A DNA stretch of 8,547 nucleotides from Dehalococcoidia bacterium (GTDB lineage: Bacteria > Chloroflexota > Dehalococcoidia > Dehalococcoidales > E44-bin46). Position numbers and translations under genes: made by a program. Below, in pieces: positions 1 through 5,926 of the stretch; within the stretch, counting starts at the first letter, position 1, and each line of letters starts with the position of its first letter. The notes under the pieces are model-generated. The model worked only from the letters and a program-made list of their open reading frames with translations, ran no database searches and was not told where the DNA came from. Location: the NCBI GenBank assembly GCA_004376105.1, contig SOKA01000086.1, positions 1 through 8,547 of the forward strand. Reading direction: 5' to 3'.

Positions 1-2639
1 CAGCAGTGTTTGTATTTCTTGCCTGAGCCGCAGGGGCAGGGGTCATTGCGACCTATCTTTTTGCCACCAACCCTTAGCCGCTTGTTACTCTTACCACCAG
101 CGGCAACCTGAGCCATGGCTGATGGGACTGGTTGAGGGACTTCCTTCTTGACAATGCTCACATGGTATATGGTATGGACTAAATCATGGCGGATGGTAGA
201 CAGTAATTCCTGAAATTGCCTGTATCCTACATTCTTATAGGCATCTACTGGTCGTACCTGACGTAAAGTCTGCCATCCCGCATCCTGGCGCTTTTGCTCC
301 ATTATAGTTAGATGCTCCACCCACAGGTTGTCTATGATGCGAAGCATCACTAACCTCTCCAGCACCCGCATACTATCTGACCCTAGCTCCTTCTCCCGGT
401 CTTCATATAGAGCCTCTGCCTGCTCAATAAGCTTAGCTTCAATCTGCTCCGGCTTGAACTGGGAAAGAGTATTGACATTGAGCGCTGGCGACAAGGGGAA
501 GATGGTAGCCACATCAGCAATTAAGCCCTCCAGGTCCCAATCAATGCCATGCTCATCAGGAACATGAGCTGCCACCACACCTTGTAGTTCCTGTCTAACC
601 ATTGATACGATGTTTGCCTTAAGGTCAGCACCGCTTAATATCTTCTTTCGCTCACTATAGATAATCTCACGCTGCTGATTAACCACGTCGTCATATTCCA
701 CCAAGTGCTTACGCATATCAAAGTGATAGCCTTCAACCCGAACCTGGGCGCTTTCAATAGAGCGGTTAACCAATCTGTTCTCAATAGGGGTATCCTCATC
801 CATACCAGCCCACTCCATAAAGCCCTTAATTCGGTCGCCGCCGAAGCGCTTTACAATGTCATCCTCTAAAGAGACATAGAACCGAGAGCTTCCTGGGTCG
901 CCCTGCCGTCCGCTTCTACCTCTGAGCTGGTTATCAATTCGCCGTGCTTCGTGACGCTCTGTGCCTGTGATATGAAGTCCACCAAATTCAACCACCTTTT
1001 TATGCCTCTTCTCCCATTCCTCCCACTCCGGCTTATCTTGCTTAGGGGGGTCTTTCCCACCCAGCACAATATCAACACCCCGCCCCGCCATATTGGTGGC
1101 AACGGTTACCGCCCCTGGCTGCCCCGCCTGGGCAATGATACCAGCCTCCTTCTCATGATACTTAGCATTAAGCACCTGATGGGGTATCCCCTTCCTCGTC
1201 AAAAGGTCACTCAAGTATTCCGACTTTTCAATAGATACGGTGCCAATTAGCACCGGTCGTTCTTCCTTATGAAGCTGCTCAATCTCACGAACCACAGCCC
1301 GGAATTTGGTCTCCTCATCCTTGTAAATCCGGTCAGGGTGATCCTCTCGAATCATTGGTTCATTGGTAGGGATAACTAGCACCTCAAGCTTATATATCTT
1401 GTGAAACTCTTCAGCCTCAGTAACCGCAGTGCCGGTCATCCCAGCTAGCTTGTCATAAATCCGAAAGTAGTTCTGGATGGTAATGGTGGCAAAAGTTCGG
1501 CTTTCCCGCTGAACCCTGACATGCTCCTTGGCTTCTATTGCCTGATGCAGTCCCTCAGAATAACGGCGACCAAACATTAACCGTCCGGTAAACTCATCAA
1601 CAATGATAACCTGACCATCCTTTACCACATAGTCACGGTCCCTCCTAAACAGTACATGGGCTTTAAGGGCACTCTCAAGGTAGCGAGTCAGAGAGTAGTT
1701 TGATGGGTCATAGAGATTAGGCGTCTTTAATAAGCCCTCTCGCCTAAGCATTCTTTCCACATTAGCCGTGCCAGCATCGGTCAGGTTAACGGCGCGTGAT
1801 TTTTCATCTAGGGTATAGTCCTCGTCTCGGCGTAAGCGAGGAATAAACCGGGCAAATATTTGATATTTCTGCCCTGATTCTTCAGCGGGAGCACTGATAA
1901 TAAGTGGAGTGCGTGCCTCATCAATGAGGAGATTATCTACCTCATCGACAATGGCATAACTCAGCTCACGCTGCACACACTGGGATAGGTCTATGACCAT
2001 GTTGTCCCGCAGATAGTCAAAGCCGAACTCACTGCTGGTGCCATAGGTAATATCAGCCTCGCAGGCTTGGCGACGAGGGATAGGGCGAAAATGGGGCCAT
2101 CGTTTATCCCCTGAATCAAAGTCAGGGTCATAAAGGCGGGAGGGGGTATGTTCATCCGGGGTCTGTTGAGGATAAATGCTGGTTACACTTACCCCCAGCT
2201 TGTGGTAGATAGGTCCCATCCAGTAAGGGTCTCGCCTTGCCAGGTAATCATTAACCGTAACCAGGTGGCAACCCTGACCGGTAAGGGAGTTCAGGTAGAG
2301 GGGAAGGGTAGCCACCAGGGTTTTACCCTCACCAGTTTTCATCTCAGCAATTCTGCCCTGGTGAAGGACAACACCCCCCATCAACTGCACATCAAAGTGG
2401 CGCTGACCTATTGTCCGCTTGGCCGCTTCCCTAACCGCGGTAAAGGCTTCGGGCAGAAGCTCATCAAGCGAGCTGCCGGCTTTATACCGAGCCTTAAACT
2501 CGTCGGTCTTGGCCCGAAGCTCGTCATCACTGAGTTTTTCAAATTCAGGCTCCAGCTCATTTATCTGGTTTACTGTCGGCTGTAACCGCTTTAGCTGTTT
2601 CTCATTAGAATCAGTAAGTCCACTAAACAATTTAAACAT
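1..2639 (-). CDS. secA: Protein translocase ATPase SecA, nearly complete (3' end off left edge)
   Basis: SecA is the cytoplasmic motor that pushes unfolded preproteins through SecYEG using ATP. I translated this frame by hand: 879 codons, with no stop noticed. Visible motifs are Walker A with GEGKT at residues 103-107, Walker B DEVD at 232-235 followed by LLIDEARTPL, ATNMAGRG around 514-521, and helicase motif VI GRSGRQGDPG at 574-583. The C-terminal part has the scaffold/wing signatures YDDVVNQQRE and IDNLWVEHL. It ends in a zinc-binding tail with C868, C870 and C879; the next codon starts TG, which fits a fourth Cys at 880, but its last base is outside the window. A segment of about 25 residues (roughly 159-185) is extra relative to E. 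coli SecA. The ATG is preceded by AGAGGA at 2647-2652, eight bases upstream, and overlaps the upstream gene's end by 8 bp. Only a few codons are missing. Confidence 0.97.
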   Translation of the reverse strand, partial: MFKLFSGLTDSNEKQLKRLQPTVNQINELEPEFEKLSDDELRAKTDEFKARYKAGSSLDELLPEAFTAVREAAKRTIGQRHFDVQLMGGVVLHQGRIAEMKTGEGKTLVATLPLYLNSLTGQGCHLVTVNDYLARRDPYWMGPIYHKLGVSVTSIYPQQTPDEHTPSRLYDPDFDSGDKRWPHFRPIPRRQACEADITYGTSSEFGFDYLRDNMVIDLSQCVQRELSYAIVDEVDNLLIDEARTPLIISAPAEESGQKYQIFARFIPRLRRDEDYTLDEKSRAVNLTDAGTANVERMLRREGLLKTPNLYDPSNYSLTRYLESALKAHVLFRRDRDYVVKDGQVIIVDEFTGRLMFGRRYSEGLHQAIEAKEHVRVQRESRTFATITIQNYFRIYDKLAGMTGTAVTEAEEFHKIYKLEVLVIPTNEPMIREDHPDRIYKDEETKFRAVVREIEQLHKEERPVLIGTVSIEKSEYLSDLLTRKGIPHQVLNAKYHEKEAGIIAQAGQPGAVTVATNMAGRGVDIVLGGKDPPKQDKPEWEEWEKRHKKVVEFGGLHITGTERHEARRIDNQLRGRSGRQGDPGSSRFYVSLEDDIVKRFGGDRIKGFMEWAGMDEDTPIENRLVNRSIESAQVRVEGYHFDMRKHLVEYDDVVNQQREIIYSERKKILSGADLKANIVSMVRQELQGVVAAHVPDEHGIDWDLEGLIADVATIFPLSPALNVNTLSQFKPEQIEAKLIEQAEALYEDREKELGSDSMRVLERLVMLRIIDNLWVEHLTIMEQKRQDAGWQTLRQVRPVDAYKNVGYRQFQELLSTIRHDLVHTIYHVSIVKKEVPQPVPSAMAQVAAGGKSNKRLRVGGKKIGRNDPCPCGSGKKYKHC

Positions 2640-2862
2640 AGTCTTTTCCTCTAACCAGTCTCTTAGCCTTCTCTGCCATTGACTTCCAGACCATAATCTT
2701 AACTTCACCCATCCCGGCAACGGCGAACACATGCACCGAACGGGCCGCTTTTGATTTCAGGAGGCAGGGTATGCCATAGCTCTCAAGCAGCCCCCTGATA
2801 ACCTGGGCTTCCACCTCACCAGTTGCCGTATATACTTCTACCATTTCTTCGTTATTGCTCAA
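2632..2862 (-). CDS. DUF2007-type small protein (putative signal-transducing family), function unknown
   Basis: A 76-residue soluble protein with no signal peptide or membrane segment. Residues 8-35 (VEVYTATGEVEAQVIRGLLE, then SYGIPCLL) match the style of the DUF2007/PF09413 family: a short beta strand, a helix that 'samples' between two strands, then a Gly-rich turn (AVAGMGEVKIMV) and a C-terminal helix (AEKAKRLV). The family's biochemical role is not established; the label 'signal transducing' is only a Pfam name. The start is TTG, overlapping the last 11 bp of prs, and the end overlaps secA by 8 bp, so all three genes are probably translated together. An internal ATG at 2842-2844 (residue 7) is an alternative start but lacks a good Shine-Dalgarno site. 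Family assignment is from memory of the motif, not a search. Confidence 0.8.
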   Translation of the reverse strand: MSNNEEMVEVYTATGEVEAQVIRGLLESYGIPCLLKSKAARSVHVFAVAGMGEVKIMVWKSMAEKAKRLVRGKDYV

Positions 2863-3793
2863 ACATAGCTCCTATAGATAGTCCGGTATGAATGCGGCGG
2901 ATGGCTTCACCCAGTAATGGAGCTATGGGCAAAACCGTAATCTTATCTAATTTCTTATTACCGGTGACAGGAATAGTATCAGTAACCACTACCTCTTTCA
3001 CTGGGCACGAGGCTATACTCTGGATAGCTGGCTCAGAGAATACTGGGTGGGTGCAACAAGCATATATTTCTTTTACCCCCTGCTCCCCCAAGGTGGAGAC
3101 AACACCCACCAAAGAGCCAGCAGTGTCTATTTCATCATCTACAGTAAGAGCCACCTTGCCCTCCACCTCACCAATTACATTTAGTGTCTCAGCCTGGTCA
3201 ACATTGCCTACCCGCCTCTTTTCCATAATAGCCAGAGGGGCATTAAGCTTAGCTGCCAAGTCTCGCGCCCGCTTGGAAATACCTATATCAGTGGCAACTA
3301 CCACTAGGTCATCAAAGGTCCTCTCCTCAAAATAATCACTCAACAGGTAAAGAGCTGTCAGTTCGTCGACGGGTATATTAAAAAAGCCCTGAATCTGCGC
3401 TGCGTGCAAATCCACTGTCAGTAGTCGATTAGCACCAGCCACAGTAAGTAGGTCAGCCACCAACCTAGCCGTTATCGGCACCCGGGGCTGGTCCTTCTTA
3501 TCAGTGCGCCCATAGCCATAATAAGGAACTACGGCGGTAATACGCTCGGCTGATGCCCTCTTTAGGGCATCAAGCATAATCAACAGCTCAACTAGGCTCT
3601 CATTGACTGGGGAGGAGAGGGGCTGAATAACAAAGGTATCTCGCTGGCGGACATTCTCCAGAATACGAACAAAGATGTTCTCATTACTGAACTGAAAGAC
3701 TTCACACCTACCCAAAGGTATACCAAGGTAATCGGTAACTGCCTGGGCTAGGGCAGGGTGAGCATTGCCAGTGAATACCTTTATCTCATCCAT
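2852..3793 (-). CDS. prs: Ribose-phosphate pyrophosphokinase (PRPP synthetase), class I type
   Basis: Makes PRPP from ribose 5-phosphate and ATP, feeding purine, pyrimidine, NAD, His and Trp synthesis in the cytoplasm. With the ATG at 3791-3793 it has 313 residues, the usual length. Motifs: FSNEN at 35-39, the GRTDKKDQPRVPI segment from 95, VDLHAAQIQGFF at 127-138 with the ATP-site H130, the flexible catalytic loop EKRR at 191-194, and the PRPP loop DDEIDTAGS at 219-227. A frame extension to a TTG at 3808 exists, but the TTG and next codons themselves form the Shine-Dalgarno GGAGGA, so the ATG is preferred. Two ATP-pocket motifs differ from E. coli/human enzymes: FSxxE reads FSNEN and ARQD reads GRTD. 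It lies 80 bp after glyA, with its own likely promoter, and overlaps the next gene by 11 bp. Confidence 0.96.
   Translation of the reverse strand: MDEIKVFTGNAHPALAQAVTDYLGIPLGRCEVFQFSNENIFVRILENVRQRDTFVIQPLSSPVNESLVELLIMLDALKRASAERITAVVPYYGYGRTDKKDQPRVPITARLVADLLTVAGANRLLTVDLHAAQIQGFFNIPVDELTALYLLSDYFEERTFDDLVVVATDIGISKRARDLAAKLNAPLAIMEKRRVGNVDQAETLNVIGEVEGKVALTVDDEIDTAGSLVGVVSTLGEQGVKEIYACCTHPVFSEPAIQSIASCPVKEVVVTDTIPVTGNKKLDKITVLPIAPLLGEAIRRIHTGLSIGAMFEQ
2869..2873 (-). promoter_or_regulatory. Shine-Dalgarno site supporting a TTG start for the DUF2007-type gene
   Basis: AGGAG on the minus strand sits six bases before TTG at 2860-2862, inside the last codons of prs. The alternative ATG at 2842-2844 is preceded only by a weak purine run (GAAGAA). 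The site therefore favours the TTG start and coupled translation from prs. Confidence 0.65.
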
Positions 3794-3800
3794 TTGATTA

Positions 3801-3806
3801 TCCTCC
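3801..3806 (-). promoter_or_regulatory. Shine-Dalgarno site that fixes the prs start
   Basis: On the minus strand GGAGGA lies seven bases before the ATG at 3791-3793. It overlaps the alternative TTG codon at 3806-3808, so initiation at that TTG would have its ribosome site in the coding part. This argues for the 313-residue Prs rather than the 318-residue version. Confidence 0.85.
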
Positions 3807-3823
3807 AACTCTATTATTAATTC

Positions 3824-3832
3824 ATTATAGCA
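3824..3832 (-). promoter_or_regulatory. Likely extended -10 promoter for prs
   Basis: In the 80-bp gap between glyA and prs the minus strand reads TGCTATAAT, a perfect -10 hexamer with the TGn extension. No good -35 is seen at 16-18 bp, which extended -10 promoters can tolerate. Transcription would start near 3817, giving a leader of about 24 bases that includes the Shine-Dalgarno site. No terminator is visible in the gap, so read-through from glyA is also expected. Inferred by eye only. Confidence 0.55.
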
Positions 3833-3873
3833 CTATTGCTCACCAACCTCACTCCTCAATCCCCTTTCTCACA

Positions 3874-5118
3874 TTAGGCATCAATACCTGGTGTCGGGAA
3901 GCGTTGGCATATCTGGCTGACCTCCTGGCTTACCCGGCTCTGAATATTATGATTACCAATATCAGTAATTACTTTCACAATTAGTGAAGCAATGTGTTTC
4001 ATTTCCTCGCCACCAAAGCCGCGTGTAGTCACCGCCGGTGTGCCCAGTCTGATGCCGCTGGTTATTCGAGGCGGGCGGGGGTCAAAGGGAATAGCATTCC
4101 GATTGACCACAATGCCTGTCCCCTCTAAAGCCTCCTCAGCCTCTTTGCCAGTAACCTCCATCTCAGTGAGGTCTACTAGGACCAAGTGGTTATCGGTTCC
4201 ACCTGATATAAGGCGCAACCCTAGTCTTTGGAACTCACTGGCTAGAACAAGTGCATTATTCAATATAGCGCGTTGATATTCTACAAAGCTAGGTTGCATA
4301 GCTTCATAGAACGCCACCGCTTTGGCAGCGATGATGTGCATTAGGGGACCACCCTGCATCTCGGGGAAGACAGCCGCATCTATTGATGAAGCTAACTGGC
4401 TCCGACACAAGATAAAACCACTTCGCGGACCGCGCAGTGTCTTATGCGTAGTTGAGGTTACCACATCAGCGTAGGGCACAGGGGTAGGATGTAGACCCAC
4501 AGCTACCATACCAGCTATGTGAGCTATGTCAGCCACAAGCCTTGCCCCCACTAGGTCAGCAATATGCCGAAAACGCTCAAAATCAATAATCCGGGGGTAA
4601 GAACTAGCCCCAGCCACAATCAACCTAGGCTTGTGCTTTAGGGCAAGCCTCTCTAGCTCTTGATAGTCAATTCTTCCTGTTTCCCGATTAACCCCGTAGG
4701 GTATGAAATTATACGACTTACCCGAGAAGCTCACCTTATCACCATGAGTAAGATGACCACCGTGAGCCAGACTCATACCCATAACAGTATCGCCATAGTT
4801 AAGCAAGGCATAGTATGCTGCCATATTAGCCTGAGCCCCGCTGTGCGGCTGGACATTAGCATGCTCAGCATGAAACAGCTCTTTAGCTCGCTGGATAGCC
4901 AAACTTTCTACTATATCCATATTTTCACAGCCACCATAGTAGCGCTGTTGAGGATAACCCTCAGCATATTTGTTAGTTAGAAACGAGCCCTCAGCCTCAA
5001 GCACAGCCCGACTAACATAGTTTTCGGAGGCGATAAGGTTTATTGTTTCCCTCTGCCGTTTTCCCTCCATACAAAGAGCATGGCTAATTTCCGGATCAGT
5101 TTGGCTTAAAAAACTCAT
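3874..5118 (-). CDS. glyA: Serine hydroxymethyltransferase
   Basis: PLP enzyme converting serine and tetrahydrofolate into glycine and 5,10-methylene-tetrahydrofolate, the main one-carbon entry for purine and thymidylate synthesis. The 414-residue length is typical. The N-terminal signature NLIASENYVS (27-36) is followed by TNKYAEGYP and RYYGGCE. PLP-site residues are D197 and H200 in the DIAH motif, and the Schiff-base lysine is K226 in TSTTHKTLRGPR. QGGPLMH and the late SGIRLGTPAVTTRGF substrate motif are intact, so it should be active. Small changes are RGPRSG where RGPRGG is usual and FPEMQGGP where FPGxQGGP is usual. The ATG has a strong Shine-Dalgarno site (GGAGG at 5124-5128, five bases upstream). 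It is the first gene of the leftward block and is divergent from the uracil-DNA glycosylase. Confidence 0.98.
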   Translation of the reverse strand: MSFLSQTDPEISHALCMEGKRQRETINLIASENYVSRAVLEAEGSFLTNKYAEGYPQQRYYGGCENMDIVESLAIQRAKELFHAEHANVQPHSGAQANMAAYYALLNYGDTVMGMSLAHGGHLTHGDKVSFSGKSYNFIPYGVNRETGRIDYQELERLALKHKPRLIVAGASSYPRIIDFERFRHIADLVGARLVADIAHIAGMVAVGLHPTPVPYADVVTSTTHKTLRGPRSGFILCRSQLASSIDAAVFPEMQGGPLMHIIAAKAVAFYEAMQPSFVEYQRAILNNALVLASEFQRLGLRLISGGTDNHLVLVDLTEMEVTGKEAEEALEGTGIVVNRNAIPFDPRPPRITSGIRLGTPAVTTRGFGGEEMKHIASLIVKVITDIGNHNIQSRVSQEVSQICQRFPTPGIDA

Positions 5119-5136
5119 TTTTCCCTCCCCTGCCGA

Positions 5137-5165
5137 AGTCTACAACCGCACCCTTATACTGTCAA
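5137..5165 (-). promoter_or_regulatory. Likely sigma70-type promoter for glyA
   Basis: On the minus strand a perfect -35 TTGACA (5160-5165) is followed after exactly 17 bp by TAGACT (5137-5142), four of six matches to TATAAT. The predicted start near 5130 leaves a leader of about 12 bases, just enough for the Shine-Dalgarno site. That is too short for a riboswitch or attenuator, so any control would act at initiation. Confidence 0.6.
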
Positions 5166-5276
5166 TAACCTGACGATAAACGAACGGTAGTTAACCCAGG
5201 TATCTGCCTGCTTACCCAAAGCATCCTAATGCCCCCGCCTTATTATTTCCCGGCACGCCTCATCATACAGGTTTAA
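5166..5276. other. Centre of the divergent intergenic region, no gene seen
   Basis: Between the two opposed promoters lie about 110 bp without an ORF, tRNA-like fold or convincing operator. The only structure noticed is a four-base-pair CAGG/CCTG hairpin at 5197-5210, which is within chance. A shared regulator site could be here but none is recognisable. Confidence 0.5.
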
Positions 5277-5305
5277 TTGACTTGACATATTAACCGTGCT
5301 ATTAT
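5277..5305 (+). promoter_or_regulatory. Likely sigma70-type promoter for the glycosylase/RNase J/FtsK block
   Basis: TTGACT (5277-5282) is followed after 17 bp by TATTAT (5300-5305), each five of six consensus matches, and TGC just before the -10 gives an extended -10. A second pairing overlaps it: TTGACA (5282-5287) with TATAAA (5303-5308), spaced 15 bp. Either way transcription begins only about 6-9 bases before the ATG at 5320. Confidence 0.6.
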
Positions 5306-5319
5306 AAAGCAAAGGGTGG

Positions 5320-5916
5320 ATGTCAGCGCTGAGCGAGCTTTACAGAGAAATTGCACTCTGCCAGCAGTGTGAAATAGCTAAATACCGAATCAACGTAGTA
5401 CCCGGTGAGGGGGCAGAGGATGCCGATATAATGTTCATTGGCGAGGCACCGGGCTGGCATGAAGACCAACAAGGTCGTCCCTTTGTTGGTCCGGCGGGAC
5501 TATACCTAGATGAATTGCTGGCTTCTATTAATTTGAAACGTGAGCAGGTCTATATCGCCAATGTGATTAAGTGCCGTCCGCAGGGAAACCGTGACCCCTT
5601 ACCTGCAGAAATACATAACTGCCGTAAGTGGCTAGAACGCCAGATAGAGTTAATTCGCCCCAAGATGATTGCAACCTTGGGGCGATATTCCATGGCAATG
5701 TTTTTCCCTGGTAAGAGCATAAGCAAAATTCATGGCACGGCTCAAAAGCGGGACAATACCATCTATTATGCTATGTACCACCCAGCGGCTGCCCTTCACC
5801 AGCAGAGCTTACGCCAGACAATAGAAGAGGATATGCTTAAGATTCCATCACTCCTAGCCCAGGCAGAAATTATGACCGAAGCCAAGCAACAACCACAGCA
5901 ATTAACCATGTTTTAG
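5320..5916 (+). CDS. Uracil-DNA glycosylase, family 4 (iron-sulfur type)
   Basis: Excises uracil from DNA, from cytosine deamination or dUMP incorporation, starting base-excision repair. The 198-residue protein has the four cysteines expected for the family's [4Fe-4S] cluster: C14 and C17 (CQQC), C85 (VIKCRP) and C101 (HNCRKW). The first active-site motif is GEAPG at 41-45, continuing to GRPFVGPAG at 52-60. The second is MYHPAAAL at 152-159, with H154. The start is well fixed: an in-frame TAA lies at 5305-5307 and no other start codon follows it before the ATG. The Shine-Dalgarno match (AAGGG or GGTG) is weak and very close. The C-terminus ends QLTMF, resembling the sliding-clamp motif QL(S/D)LF. 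RNase J follows after 10 bp, suggesting one transcript. Confidence 0.95.
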   Translation: MSALSELYREIALCQQCEIAKYRINVVPGEGAEDADIMFIGEAPGWHEDQQGRPFVGPAGLYLDELLASINLKREQVYIANVIKCRPQGNRDPLPAEIHNCRKWLERQIELIRPKMIATLGRYSMAMFFPGKSISKIHGTAQKRDNTIYYAMYHPAAALHQQSLRQTIEEDMLKIPSLLAQAEIMTEAKQQPQQLTMF

Positions 5917-5926
5917 GTCCAAAATT

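Noticed and set aside
866..1102. 78-codon minus-strand frame inside secA
   Set aside because: It is in a different frame from secA, which continues uninterrupted with recognisable motifs through the same bases, so it is not evidence of a frameshift.
2148..2585. 145-codon open frame on the plus strand opposite secA
   Set aside because: It lies fully antisense to the well-supported SecA ATPase region and resembles no protein family; it is a by-product of secA codon use.
2892..3335. 147-codon plus-strand frame opposite prs
   Set aside because: It is antisense to conserved Prs motifs and its Ser/Thr-rich product looks like a shadow translation.
3794..3808. TTG start giving Prs five extra residues
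   Set aside because: These codons are the Shine-Dalgarno site for the ATG at 3791-3793, and the family usually starts at the equivalent of that ATG.
4660..4980. 106-codon plus-strand frame opposite glyA
   Set aside because: It is antisense to the conserved N-terminal half of GlyA and has no convincing domain or ribosome site.
5197..5210. Small CAGG/CCTG hairpin in the divergent spacer
   Set aside because: A four-base-pair stem with a six-base loop is expected by chance, and there is no T-run for a terminator.
5119..5319. Possible riboswitch or tRNA between glyA and the glycosylase
   Set aside because: Predicted leaders on both sides are under 20 bases and no cloverleaf or conserved riboswitch core is visible.
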